A stretch of 64,000 nucleotides of DNA from Dyella mobilis (GCF_016904945.1 NZ_JADIKF010000039.1:744001-808000); one strand, 5' to 3'. Positions 57,044 through 64,000 are shown, numbered from the stretch's first letter. Notes: generated from the letters alone by a model not told the origin. Numbers and translations are program-made.

Positions 57044-58510
57044 TTACGCGGCCAGTTCGGCACGGTTGCGTCCGTTGCGCTTGGCGGTGTAAAGCGCGCC
57101 GTCGGCCGCGGAAATGAGGTCGTCGGCGGCAGTGCCTTCCTGCGGGATCATGCTGGCAATGCCTACGCTGATGGTGACGCCACCGGTAGGGCTGTCTTCG
57201 TGGGTGATTTGCAACTGGTTCACGCGCTTGCATAGCCGCGTGGCAACCTGCTGCGCACCGGCGCCGGGTGTGTTGGGCAGGATCAGCACGAATTCCTCGC
57301 CGCCGTAGCGGGCGAGCATGTCGCCAGGGCGGCGCAACGCGTGCTGCAAAACATCCGCGACCTGGCGCAGGCAAGCATCGCCGGCAAGATGTCCGTAGCG
57401 GTCGTTGTACTGCTTGAAAATGTCGATATCGACCAGCAACAAAGAAATGACGTGCTGCCCGCGCACGGCTACGCGCCATTCGCGATCCAGCGCCTCTTCA
57501 AACGCACGCCGGTTGGGTACGCCGGTCAAGCTGTCGCGCAAGGCCATTTCGGCGAACATGGTGCGGTCGTGTCGCAGCGTTTCTTCGGTCTCGCTCAAAT
57601 GCACCTGGCTCAGCGTGCTGCGCAAGCCATAGCCCAGCACCGCGACGATGATGCCGGCAACACCGATGCCGAAATGGCGCGGAAGCAACAGCAACGCCAC
57701 TCCCAGCACCGCGAGCGACAGCAGGATCGGGCTGCCGCTGCTGACGAAGCGAACCAGGCCGATCGGCGGCTTGAGCGTTTGCGAGAGCCGCGTCGGCCCA
57801 TGCATGGCCAATATGGCGAACAGCAGGAACGGCACGTCCACGATCACGTCATACGTGCTGCCGATGTTCTTCGCCAGATCCATGGCGACATGATGGTTGT
57901 AGTACGCGGCAACCACGCCGTAGGAAAAGATGAAAGCGAACAGCACGCCGAAGAAGTGGCGCCGTTCCACCGTATCGGCCGACAAGAAACGGATCACCGT
58001 GGTAAGCACCAGATACGCGTTTTCCACGTCGAACATATAGGCGATCATCTGCGCCGATGTCGCGTTCGACGCCCCCTTCAAATCCACCCACGAAAACATC
58101 AGTTCGAAATACAGGTAGCCCAGTGCCAGCACCAGCACGGCATCGACCACGCGCTGCATGAGGCTGCCCGTGGCAGCGCCGACCGTGGCCACCGCGTAGG
58201 AAACCGGCACCCCGTACAGCACGTAGAACAACATGGTTTCGCCGGGCGCTTCGTTGCTGTTGGCCAGGAACAGATCCTGGCGAAGACTGCTGATCATGCC
58301 CAGCGTCCACAGCAACAGGCTGGCAGCGGCGAGGCTCCAGCCGCGGTCCAGCGCCAGGCCGGTGACATAGGCGCGGCGCATGGCCGCCACGAGCGCAAGC
58401 AAGGGCGCGGCAATCAAAAAGGCATAGGACGTCACGATGGCATGCCCGGGAATCAGCCAGACCAGGCACGCATGCAAAAGGGCGAATGCGATTGCGAGCA
58501 GCACCATCAT
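57044..58510 (-). CDS. membrane diguanylate cyclase (GGDEF)
   Basis: Makes cyclic di-GMP from two GTP. The 488-residue protein has an N-terminal membrane region of about 9-10 helices (1-310) likely sensing an unknown signal, a short coiled linker, and the GGDEF domain (about 325-485) with active site GGEEF and an RxxD inhibitory site five residues before it (RPGD then MLARY). ALRDSLTGVPNRRAFEEAL marks the domain start. No EAL domain. It converges on pgaCD with a 13-base gap, suggesting a role in exopolysaccharide production. Confidence 0.94.
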   Translation of the reverse strand: MMVLLAIAFALLHACLVWLIPGHAIVTSYAFLIAAPLLALVAAMRRAYVTGLALDRGWSLAAASLLLWTLGMISSLRQDLFLANSNEAPGETMLFYVLYGVPVSYAVATVGAATGSLMQRVVDAVLVLALGYLYFELMFSWVDLKGASNATSAQMIAYMFDVENAYLVLTTVIRFLSADTVERRHFFGVLFAFIFSYGVVAAYYNHHVAMDLAKNIGSTYDVIVDVPFLLFAILAMHGPTRLSQTLKPPIGLVRFVSSGSPILLSLAVLGVALLLLPRHFGIGVAGIIVAVLGYGLRSTLSQVHLSETEETLRHDRTMFAEMALRDSLTGVPNRRAFEEALDREWRVAVRGQHVISLLLVDIDIFKQYNDRYGHLAGDACLRQVADVLQHALRRPGDMLARYGGEEFVLILPNTPGAGAQQVATRLCKRVNQLQITHEDSPTGGVTISVGIASMIPQEGTAADDLISAADGALYTAKRNGRNRAELAA

Positions 58511-58624
58511 GGTGGGTCAGCACCTCCGGTTGCGTTGGCAATACCTTAGTACACGTGGCGTGGAGGGTTCCGCAAGATGGCTATTGGGGCAGAGACACTT
58601 GCTGGAGCGTTCCCTCAAAGTCAC

Positions 58625-58689
58625 CGTCATCCCCGCGAAGGCGGGGATCCAGCGCCTTTAACGCACCGAAGTCACCGGAGGGGATGACG
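58625..58689. repeat. CGTCATCCCC intergenic palindrome
   Basis: Outer arms CGTCATCCCC and GGGGATGACG; inner hairpin CCCCGC, GAAG, GCGGGG. It resembles the CGTCATTCCCGCGAA-type repeats known in many proteobacteria. It lies between the cyclase and LysR genes, which are both on the minus strand. Confidence 0.75.
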
Positions 58690-58716
58690 ACCGAAAAGCC
58701 GAGGGATACTCCAGCC

Positions 58717-59619
58717 CTATAACGCCCCCTCTTTGACGAGATCCACAAACGCCCGCAACGGTGCCGGTAAATTCCGGCGCCCGGGGTAATACAGAAACGG
58801 CCCCGAAAAGTGCTGCCACCACGGTTCCAGCACCGCCTCCAGGCTGCCTTGATCGAGATGGGGGCGCAGCAGATCCTCGTAGAAGTGGATGACGCCAAGC
58901 CCATCGATGGCACTGCCGATGATCAGGTCCATGGCCGCAGCCGGCTTCACCAGCAGCGGGCCGGATGGGTCCACGCGCACCACTTCGCCATCGCGCTCGA
59001 ACTCCCAGATGGGCAGGGCGCCGCCGGCAAATTGCGCGCGCAGGCACGCGTGCGAAAGCAGTTCGCTCGGATGCTCGGGCCGGCCACGTGCAGCGAGATA
59101 ACCCGGTGCCGCCGCCGTTGCAAAACGTTGGCGGCGAGCCCCGATCGGTATCGCGATCATGTCCTGCTCCAGCCGTTCGTCGTAGCGGATGCCGGCATCG
59201 CAGCCGGCGGAAAGCACGTCGACAAAGCTGTCTTCCACCACCACTTCAACACGGATGTCCGGGTAGGCTTTCAGGAAGGCGCTGAGGATGGAGGGCAACA
59301 CCACTCGTGCGACACCGGCGGGCACATTGAGCTTCAAGGTTCCGGCGGGTTTGTCGCGAAAGCGGTTCAACACATCCAGCGCCGCTTCCACATCCGACAG
59401 CGCCGGGGCCAACCGTTCGATCAACCTGGCGCCCGCCTCGGTAGGCGCCACGCTGCGTGTGGTGCGGTGGAGCAGGCGCACGCCCAGCTTCGCCTCGAGC
59501 CGCCCCACGGCCGCGCTGAGGCCCGAGGCGGAAATTCCGCCGGCCCGTGCGGCGTCGCGAAACCCGCCGGCGCGGGCGACGGCCAGAAAGGCGGCGAGGT
59601 CGTTGAAATCCATAGCCAT
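58717..59619 (-). CDS. LysR-family transcriptional regulator
   Basis: A 300-residue regulator: N-terminal winged helix-turn-helix (about 5-62; FLAVARAGGFRDAARAGGIS, SGLSAAVGRLEAKLGVRLLHRTTR) and the C-terminal substrate-binding fold with its two lobes. It is divergent from an aldo/keto reductase gene 95 bases away, the usual layout for a LysR protein and its target. The inducer is unknown. Two ATG codons (59619 and 59613) can start it. Confidence 0.93.
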   Translation of the reverse strand: MAMDFNDLAAFLAVARAGGFRDAARAGGISASGLSAAVGRLEAKLGVRLLHRTTRSVAPTEAGARLIERLAPALSDVEAALDVLNRFRDKPAGTLKLNVPAGVARVVLPSILSAFLKAYPDIRVEVVVEDSFVDVLSAGCDAGIRYDERLEQDMIAIPIGARRQRFATAAAPGYLAARGRPEHPSELLSHACLRAQFAGGALPIWEFERDGEVVRVDPSGPLLVKPAAAMDLIIGSAIDGLGVIHFYEDLLRPHLDQGSLEAVLEPWWQHFSGPFLYYPGRRNLPAPLRAFVDLVKEGAL

Positions 59620-59630
59620 TGTTCAGTTTA

Positions 59631-59648
59631 TTGTACAACCTGTGCACA
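59631..59648. promoter_or_regulatory. candidate LysR operator
   Basis: TTGTACAA followed after two bases by TGTGCACA in the divergent LysR/aldo-keto reductase spacer. Two adjacent short dyads of this kind fit LysR recognition, though no T-N11-A core is unique here. Confidence 0.4.
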
Positions 59649-59714
59649 TTAAGCCTGATTATCTAACAAAGGCCGCTGCCGCATAGTAGGCCTACGCCCA
59701 CCCAGGAGATCCCC

Positions 59715-60590
59715 ATGTCAGCCGTTTCCCGCACCTACCCCTTCGCCGGTCGCACCGTAAACCGCATGGGCTACGGCGCCATGCAGCTTGCCGGCCCCGG
59801 CGTATTCGGGCCGCCCAAGGATCGCGATGCCGCCCTGGCGGTGCTGCGCCAGGCCATCGAGCAGGGCGTCAACCACATCGACACCAGCGACTTCTACGGC
59901 CCGCACGTCACCAATCAGCTGATCCGCGAAGCGCTTCACCCTTATCCCCAGGATCTGGTGATCGTCACCAAGGTCGGCGCCGTTCGCGGTGACGAGGGCT
60001 CGTGGTTGCCGGCAGCAGAGCCGGAAGCGATTCGTCGCGGCATACACGACAACCTGCGCAACCTCGGCGTGGACGTGATCGACGTGGTCAACATGCGCAT
60101 CATGGGTGCCATCCATGCGCCGACCGAAAGCTCCATCGAAAAGCAGGTAACGGCGCTGGCCGAACTGCAACAGCAAGGCCTGATACGGCACATCGGCTTG
60201 AGCAACGTCACCGCCACGCAGGTTGCCGAGGCGCAGCGCATCGCCAAGATCGTGTGCGTGCAGAACCATTACAACCTGGTCCATCGCGACGACGACGCGC
60301 TCGTCGACGAACTGGCCGGGCAGGGCATCGCCTACGTGCCGTTCTTCCCGCTTGGCGGCTTTACGCCGATCCAGTCGACGGCACTGTCGGATATCGCCGC
60401 CAAACTCGGTGCAACCCCGATGCAAGTAGCACTTGCATGGTTGCTGCATCGCTCGCCGAATATCCTGCTGATTCCCGGTACGTCATCGGTTGCGCATCTG
60501 CGCGAAAACATGAGTGCCGCCGAGTTGAGGTTGCCGCAATCGGTGCTCGACGAACTCGAAGCACTGGAACAGCCCGTCGCAGCGCACTGA
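59715..60590 (+). CDS. aldo/keto reductase family oxidoreductase
   Basis: NAD(P)H-dependent reductase with a TIM-barrel fold, 291 residues. HIDTSDFYGPHVTNQLIREAL (in two halves, about 55-75) contains the catalytic Asp and Tyr; VTKVGAVR has the lysine; the cofactor region shows VALAWLLHRSPNILLIPGTSSVAHLRENM near the C-terminus (given in part). Substrate unknown. It is read divergently from the LysR gene and ended by the terminator at 60612. Confidence 0.92.
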   Translation: MSAVSRTYPFAGRTVNRMGYGAMQLAGPGVFGPPKDRDAALAVLRQAIEQGVNHIDTSDFYGPHVTNQLIREALHPYPQDLVIVTKVGAVRGDEGSWLPAAEPEAIRRGIHDNLRNLGVDVIDVVNMRIMGAIHAPTESSIEKQVTALAELQQQGLIRHIGLSNVTATQVAEAQRIAKIVCVQNHYNLVHRDDDALVDELAGQGIAYVPFFPLGGFTPIQSTALSDIAAKLGATPMQVALAWLLHRSPNILLIPGTSSVAHLRENMSAAELRLPQSVLDELEALEQPVAAH

Positions 60591-60611
60591 TCACCACGAT
60601 GTAACGCATCG

Positions 60612-60641
60612 GCCGGGGCGGCATGCTGCCCCGGCTTTTTT
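60612..60641 (+). terminator. intrinsic terminator after the aldo/keto reductase
   Basis: GCCGGGGC, loop GGCATGCT, GCCCCGGC, six Ts. Confidence 0.93.
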
Positions 60642-60823
60642 GTGCGTAGGCGAGTTCGGGATACCACGACGCGGCGTGCGCCGACATGAAACCCGATTTT
60701 CGACTTGATACTCTCGGTTCGTCATCGGCGCCGTCTTTCGGGGCAACACCGATGGCCATGGCAGCAATGCTGTGAAGAGCGCGGAACGTGAGAGCTGCGA
60801 ACTCCCACGAACCGCTAACCAAC

Positions 60824-60845
60824 CAACTAAGACTGAGGTTAGTTG
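60824..60845 (+). promoter_or_regulatory. hairpin presenting the ribosome site of the 110-residue gene
   Basis: CAACTAA, loop GACTGAGG, TTAGTTG, ending 2 bases before the ATG at 60848. The ribosome site GAGG lies in the loop, so folding may tune initiation. Confidence 0.5.
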
Positions 60846-60847
60846 AT

Positions 60848-61180
60848 ATGGCTGAGCCAGATCATACGTCACTGTCACGCCTGTCGGGTCTCCCCGACCA
60901 CCTGTTCACCCATCTTCCCGGCGCTCTGCCGGATTTGGCAGACAACGACGAGGAATCGCAACTGGAAATGCACTCCGCGATGGCAGGCATCGCGGATGTA
61001 AAGCATGTCATCACCTGCCTACTCGCTGACAGTGATGCCTTTCGTGAGGCATTGGAAAGCGATCGTACGGTATCGCCACGTTTGTGGCCGCTACCCGCGA
61101 TGGTCTACGGCAGCTTGCTGGTGGCAATCCATTTTCTCGACGAATGTGCAGGCATGCTTCGGCGTGATTTGCATAGGTAA
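60848..61180 (+). CDS. hypothetical protein, 110 residues
   Basis: I do not recognise this family. It is a small, acidic, soluble-looking helical protein: a serine-rich N-terminus (AEPDHTSLSRLSGLPDHLF), an acidic patch (DNDEESQLEMHSAM) and two likely amphipathic helices (DVKHVITCLLADSDAF; SLLVAIHFLDECAGMLRR). The start ATG 60848 has GAGG about 9 bases upstream, within a hairpin loop. It begins the accessory stretch after the aldo/keto reductase terminator. Confidence 0.68.
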   Translation: MAEPDHTSLSRLSGLPDHLFTHLPGALPDLADNDEESQLEMHSAMAGIADVKHVITCLLADSDAFREALESDRTVSPRLWPLPAMVYGSLLVAIHFLDECAGMLRRDLHR

Positions 61181-61207
61181 CGTGCCAGGGTCCGCATGAT
61201 CGTTACC

Positions 61208-61236
61208 ACGGCACACCCCCGGAGGCGGTGTGCCGT
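61208..61236 (+). promoter_or_regulatory. strong hairpin between two small genes
   Basis: ACGGCACACC, 9-base loop, GGTGTGCCGT: a perfect 10-base stem, with outer arms GCCAGG (61184) and CCTGGC (61238). It ends just before the ribosome site (GGAG 61244-61247) of the next gene. Without a T-run it may be a processing or translational control element. Confidence 0.6.
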
Positions 61237-61254
61237 ACCTGGCGGAGCATTGCT

Positions 61255-61500
61255 ATGAAAAAGAAAGAAAAGGCGGCCTTGGCGTCGCCGGGATATCTAT
61301 TGCCCGAATCACTGCACCAGCAACTCACGCTGCTGCGCGATCAGCTGCTGCTGACCATGGACTTTGTGTATGCCGTAACGCAGGAAGAAGAGGATGAGCT
61401 GCTGCAGATCAGGCGATCGATGCTGGGCAGGTTGTTCGAGTCGTATGGCTTGCAAGTAGATCAGGTGCTGGCGGGGCTGCAGCGAGCAAAGCATCATTGA
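61255..61500 (+). CDS. small protein resembling the XAC0095 family
   Basis: An 81-residue protein that I match tentatively to the XAC0095-like domain of Xanthomonadaceae: PGYLLPESLHQQLTLLRDQL (about 11-30) resembles its GYLLPE...H..L..LRD core, followed by acidic and helical segments ending in a heptad-like helix (FESYGLQVDQVLAGL). Function unknown. The start ATG 61255 has GGAG 7 bases upstream. If the match is right it supports the lineage call. Confidence 0.66.
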   Translation: MKKKEKAALASPGYLLPESLHQQLTLLRDQLLLTMDFVYAVTQEEEDELLQIRRSMLGRLFESYGLQVDQVLAGLQRAKHH

Positions 61501-61516
61501 TCAAAACAACGCCGTC

Positions 61517-61556
61517 GTAGGTTGAGTTACCCCGGACCAAGTCCGGGGTAACCCAA
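61517..61556. repeat. dispersed palindrome, CCCCGGAC-core subtype
   Basis: GTAGGTTGAGTTACCCCGGAC, CAA, GTCCGGGGTAACCCAA: the same subtype as 2289-2326, with one arm difference. Confidence 0.8.
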
Positions 61557-61783
61557 GCGAGAACGCACTTTCAGAGAACACTCCCGCCAGTCTGTTCGGT
61601 TTTCTGGGTCCACCGGTCTCGGTTGGCCCAGTGGGCCTGCTTGGCTGGGCTTCGATGAATGCTCGAAAGAGAAATTGCACTATGACCTGGGTTTCGACCC
61701 CGATTTGAGGGGCGTTGGTGTTGACTGACAAGGGCACGCCATTCAGGCTTTCCCGTAGGCTGGGTATTCCGTCACTCTGATTG

Positions 61784-61810
61784 GGTCTGCTATCGACCCA
61801 AAGCGGACAT
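61784..61810. repeat. array palindrome, copy 1
   Basis: GTCTGCT ... AGCGGAC arms around a TCGACCCA loop, followed by ATG. One of five related copies between the small genes of the right-end array. Confidence 0.72.
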
Positions 61811-61829
61811 GATGCAAACAGGGGCGATC

Positions 61830-62198
61830 ATGAAGAACCGTTGGCTAGGCTCGGGCACTCTGTTGCTGTTCGCGGCGGCGTCCGCCTGTGCCTCACCCTT
61901 TGGTGGCAAGTTGGGAGGCACGATGCCGGCGGGGATCGCATGCGATCACCTCAGAACTGTTATCGGCAAGCAGCTCGGCGCGAAGCATGGTGACGATGAG
62001 TATCGCTGCGAAGAGGCGCAGATGGGGCCAAATGGTTACTACGTGTTCTCACTACGCTCTAACTATCCTGCACCAAAGGGAGCCGGGCCTGACTGGGTAG
62101 GGAGCGGACTAGTTGGCTGGTATGCAGTACGGGAATCCGACGGGCAAGTTCGAGATTGGAACATCGCAAATTTCACACTAGGGAGGGTGATCAGGTAA
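61830..62198 (+). CDS. hypothetical exported protein, 122 residues
   Basis: Not a family I recognise. A signal peptide (MKNRWLGSGTLLLFAAASACA, cleavage about residue 22) precedes a glycine-rich segment and a small domain with two cysteines (IACDHLRTVIG and YRCEEAQMG) that may form a disulfide, with aromatic residues near the end (GLVGWYAVRESDGQVRDW). The start at 61830 is chosen for the signal peptide; ATG 61809 lies in the repeat. It has an array palindrome on each side. Confidence 0.62.
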   Translation: MKNRWLGSGTLLLFAAASACASPFGGKLGGTMPAGIACDHLRTVIGKQLGAKHGDDEYRCEEAQMGPNGYYVFSLRSNYPAPKGAGPDWVGSGLVGWYAVRESDGQVRDWNIANFTLGRVIR

Positions 62199-62218
62199 CT
62201 AGGATTGGTTACTGCGGA

Positions 62219-62242
62219 ATGTCCACCACCCAGAGCTGACAT
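62219..62242. repeat. array palindrome, copy 2 (decayed)
   Basis: ATGTCC...ACCCAGAGCTGACAT: keeps the right arm and loop of copies 1 and 4 but has lost part of the left arm. Confidence 0.5.
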
Positions 62243-62279
62243 GCCGTAAGACGCGATTGGATATCGATAGGGGATCTAA

Positions 62280-62732
62280 GTGTCGAGACAGACGTTTCAC
62301 CTTCCGCGGCCAAAGCCACTTCGGCTTATTGCGTTGGCAAGCATATTTATTGGAGCAATGTTCCTCGCAGGGGCACTTATTCCAGGTTTTTCGAACCTTC
62401 GCGTAGGCGAAAGAACGTTAGAATGGAGTGATCTCTGGCAAACCCGGATGGCTATCGCCGTGTTGTTGGGCGGCTTACTTATGCTTGTGATCGGATTCGG
62501 TATCGTTCGTCGGCAAGTGTGGGCGAGGAATGCACTGGTTGTTTTACCGGTTTTGCAGTGTCTTCCTTTTAAAATTGTTCATTTTATTTGGTTGGCGCCA
62601 GATCCTCTGCCATTTGATAAGGGTAATTTGTTGGGGATTTTGATTTGGGTTGTCATCGGCTCAATTTATCTATTTGGTTTCAAAGCGGCTCGTGATCATT
62701 TCAAAGGCCAGGGCCTTACGGGTGCAGATTAG
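62280..62732 (+). CDS. hypothetical membrane protein, 150 residues
   Basis: Three to four predicted membrane segments (about 14-34, 55-77, 83-105, 118-138) and charged loops; no family recognised. The third quarter is markedly AT-rich (T-runs near 62560-62670) compared with the rest of the window, a sign of transfer. It starts at a GTG (62280) with AGGGG 6 bases upstream. Flanked by array palindromes. Confidence 0.62.
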   Translation: MSRQTFHLPRPKPLRLIALASIFIGAMFLAGALIPGFSNLRVGERTLEWSDLWQTRMAIAVLLGGLLMLVIGFGIVRRQVWARNALVVLPVLQCLPFKIVHFIWLAPDPLPFDKGNLLGILIWVVIGSIYLFGFKAARDHFKGQGLTGAD

Positions 62733-62759
62733 TGCTCGCTTTCGACCGATGGCAGACAT
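62733..62759. repeat. array palindrome, copy 3
   Basis: TGCTCGCTTTCGACCGATGGCAGACAT: shares GCTTTCGACC and the terminal GACAT with the other copies; directly follows the stop at 62732. Confidence 0.6.
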
Positions 62760-62781
62760 CCGAGGCTGACTAGGAGGTTGC

Positions 62782-63057
62782 ATGGATAGCAGTGACAAAG
62801 AAAGGGGCGAGCGCGGCGTCACCTGCAGCCTGCTGAGGATGTCCGACGGCCACCTTCGAGTAGTGCTGGACGATGTCAGAAATCTAGCGCCCGGTGAATC
62901 AGGGCCGTGGCGGCACGAAGTCTTCGTGACGTTCAAGGACTACGAGCAGGCGGAACTGTCTTCGTTGGATCTATCCGAAGAAGAGTTAGCGGCCTTCGGT
63001 CACTACGTTCTGGCGCGATTGCTCGCAATAAATGGTCTGCTACCGTCTGAGCCTTAA
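62782..63057 (+). CDS. hypothetical protein, 91 residues
   Basis: A small soluble protein with a beta-rich N-terminal half (VTCSLLRMSDGHLRVVLDDV) and an acidic helical half (LDLSEEELAAFGHYVLARLL). No known domain. AGGAGG at 62772-62777 is a strong ribosome site, so expression is likely. Palindrome copies 3 and 4 lie just before and immediately after it. Confidence 0.65.
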   Translation: MDSSDKERGERGVTCSLLRMSDGHLRVVLDDVRNLAPGESGPWRHEVFVTFKDYEQAELSSLDLSEEELAAFGHYVLARLLAINGLLPSEP

Positions 63058-63058
63058 G

Positions 63059-63082
63059 GTCCGCTTTCGACCCAGAGCGGAC
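63059..63082. repeat. array palindrome, copy 4 (best conserved)
   Basis: GTCCGCT, 10-base loop TTCGACCCAG, AGCGGAC: perfect 7-base arms. It begins 1 base after the stop at 63057. Confidence 0.75.
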
Positions 63083-63243
63083 TAGGCGAAATAAAGGGGG
63101 TATAACCGTTCGTTTTTGTCGGCAATAGGCAGGCGTTATGTGCCCCATTGTACCTCCATCGCGGCGTTTTCAGCGGCTTCAAATCAACGCGGACAGTCAA
63201 GAATTGGACCTTGGCATGTCTCTTTAGTAGCGGAGCCTCATTG

Positions 63244-63663
63244 ATGAAATCACTTCTTCGATCAATGTTCATTCTGGCCAGTCTCCTGGCTTCTAATGCA
63301 GCTTGCAGCACCGACATTTCCGGCCAGTGGACGCTGTCCGTCGAGAATACCGAACACCATGTCGTTGCCACCCTCAGGGTTGAGTTCACGAACGAGAATG
63401 CAGCATCTTGTATGGGTGGCGAGTGGAAGGTCCTGAGAGTCATTTCAGCGACGGCGAAGGAAAAGGACTTTTTCCCAACGGCAGATCCACTTTCATATCA
63501 AGTTGATGACAGGAAATTGACGATTGGTCGCAACGAGGTATGCGATGCATACCTTTGGCTCCAAGGCGCACTCGGAGGAGCCTCGGTAAGGGGCGACTAC
63601 TTCAGTCTAGGGCCGGGAGGAACCACTCCACTTGGGTACTTCAACTTGAGTCAGGGTAAATGA
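63244..63663 (+). CDS. hypothetical exported protein, 139 residues
   Basis: An exported protein with a signal peptide (MKSLLRSMFILASLLASNAA, cleavage near ACS-TD; the cysteine could also be lipidated). The mature part starts ISGQWTLSVENTEHHVVATL, a beta-rich opening seen in small lipocalin-like and META-type extracytoplasmic proteins, but I cannot name the family. Two further cysteines (ASCMGG and NEVCDAY) may pair. The start at 63244 is preferred over 63148, which would put 32 non-signal residues first. Confidence 0.62.
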   Translation: MKSLLRSMFILASLLASNAACSTDISGQWTLSVENTEHHVVATLRVEFTNENAASCMGGEWKVLRVISATAKEKDFFPTADPLSYQVDDRKLTIGRNEVCDAYLWLQGALGGASVRGDYFSLGPGGTTPLGYFNLSQGK

Positions 63664-63716
63664 CTGCGGAGCCGGCTATGAGACGCAGGCCGAGCGATTC
63701 CAGCAATGTGTTGTGC

Positions 63717-63749
63717 TGACCGGCTGAAGTCGCACACTAGAGCGGAAAT
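63717..63749. repeat. array palindrome, copy 5 (decayed)
   Basis: TGACCGGCT...TAGAGCGGAAAT keeps the outer arms in part. The weakest of the five copies. Confidence 0.35.
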
Positions 63750-63777
63750 TGACGACAGATATGATGGTGGAGACTAC

Positions 63778-64000
63778 ATGTTCTTCAGGTTGCTTGGAGT
63801 CATTTTGTTTTTTGCGCTATGCGGTTTCGCCTCTGCGGTTACTGGGCAGACGACCTCGTCAGTTGCACAAACACCATCCTGTGACAAAACGTGCCGACAA
63901 CGGAAGGTGGATGTTGCTTTTGATGCCATCAGTGATGGGAAGTTTTCGAGGCGACCGAAGCCGAGCAGCTCGACTGAATGCGCTATGTACGATGGGCATG
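63778..64000 (+). CDS. partial exported protein at the window edge
   Basis: An open frame of 74 codons running off the window. It starts at ATG 63778 with GGAG 5 bases upstream and has a signal peptide (MFFRLLGVILFFALCGFASA, cleavage near residue 20) followed by a Thr/Ser-rich stretch with cysteines (TPSCDKTCRQRK). No family is visible in this part. Confidence 0.6.
   Translation, partial: MFFRLLGVILFFALCGFASAVTGQTTSSVAQTPSCDKTCRQRKVDVAFDAISDGKFSRRPKPSSSTECAMYDGH

Larger units (their letters stand above)
61501..61829. other. 329-base spacer without a supported gene
   Basis: It begins with a dispersed palindrome (61517-61556) and ends with the first array palindrome (61784-61810). The middle 220 bases have stops in all forward frames and only short unsupported frames on the reverse strand; I see no gene or RNA motif. 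It may be gene remains. Confidence 0.6.

Noticed and set aside
61501..61737. 78-residue minus-strand frame in the right-end spacer
   Set aside because: Overlaps the repeat at 61517 and shows no ribosome site, signal or family resemblance.
61784..63749. Integron attC sites in the right-end array
   Set aside because: The repeated element lacks GTTRRRY/RYYYAAC core sites, and no integrase gene is in the window.

Overview
The window looks like chromosomal DNA of a gammaproteobacterium of the order Lysobacterales (Xanthomonadales), most likely a Rhodanobacteraceae-type genome such as Dyella, Luteibacter or Rhodanobacter. The basis is the high GC content, the protein sequences, the gammaproteobacterial gene orders (gcvR-bcp divergent from dapA-bamC; pcnB-folK-panBCD; queG divergent from nnr-tsaE-amiC-mutL; rplU-rpmA-obg; rpsT divergent from murJ-ribF-ileS-lspA) and a small protein resembling the Xanthomonas XAC0095 family. 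The taxonomic call is inference; no rRNA is present.

Layout. 0-4.5 kb: phosphate sensing and storage on the minus strand (phoB, phoR, ppk1). 4.5-10.7 kb: a BepA-like periplasmic protease, glutaredoxin, two carboxymuconolactone-decarboxylase (CMD) family proteins, an NAD-type isocitrate dehydrogenase, an ECF41-type sigma factor with its fused C-terminal domain, and an LpxO-like lipid A hydroxylase. 10.8-16.4 kb: thiD, PIN-PhoH, bcp, gcvR, dapA, a BamC-like lipoprotein, ferredoxin and tRNA-Glu. 16.5-27.3 kb: RNA polyadenylation, folate and pantothenate synthesis, queuosine, NAD(P)HX repair, t6A, cell-wall amidase and mismatch repair. 27.4-37.6 kb: secreted or periplasmic proteins, two crotonase-fold enzymes, a DUF1289/NUDIX/sulfurtransferase operon, a thioesterase and uvrA. 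37.8-46.0 kb: DUF2059, rplU-rpmA-obg, then a three-gene SMC-like condensin operon (JetA/JetB/JetC = MksF/MksE/MksB) with no JetD nuclease. 46.1-54.9 kb: aspartylglucosaminidase, cutC, rpsT, murJ, ribF, ileS, lspA. 55-58.5 kb: pgaC-pgaD facing a diguanylate cyclase. 58.7-60.6 kb: a LysR regulator divergent from an aldo/keto reductase. 60.8-64 kb: an accessory stretch of short uncharacterised genes separated by copies of one palindromic element.

How genes work together. PhoBR controls phosphate responses and Ppk1 stores phosphate. The ECF41 sigma factor is predicted to drive its own gene and the downstream CMD gene through two nearly identical TGTCACG-N16-CGTC promoters. PanB, PanC and PanD make pantothenate. 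The diguanylate cyclase could supply the c-di-GMP that activates PgaCD-type synthases. MutL carries a recognisable endonuclease motif.

Most notable for follow-up: (1) a 24-codon leader ORF ending Val-Val-Ala-Ile-Ile-Ile-Ile-stop between ribF and ileS, with mutually exclusive downstream pairings, suggesting isoleucine-responsive attenuation of ileS; (2) the ECF41 two-promoter circuit; (3) the JetABC/MksFEB operon without nuclease, joined to obg; (4) the small-gene array with its repeated palindrome at the right end. Several dispersed repeat families (GTAGGTTGGGTTA palindromes, heptamer tandems, CTCCCC hairpins) punctuate intergenic spaces.
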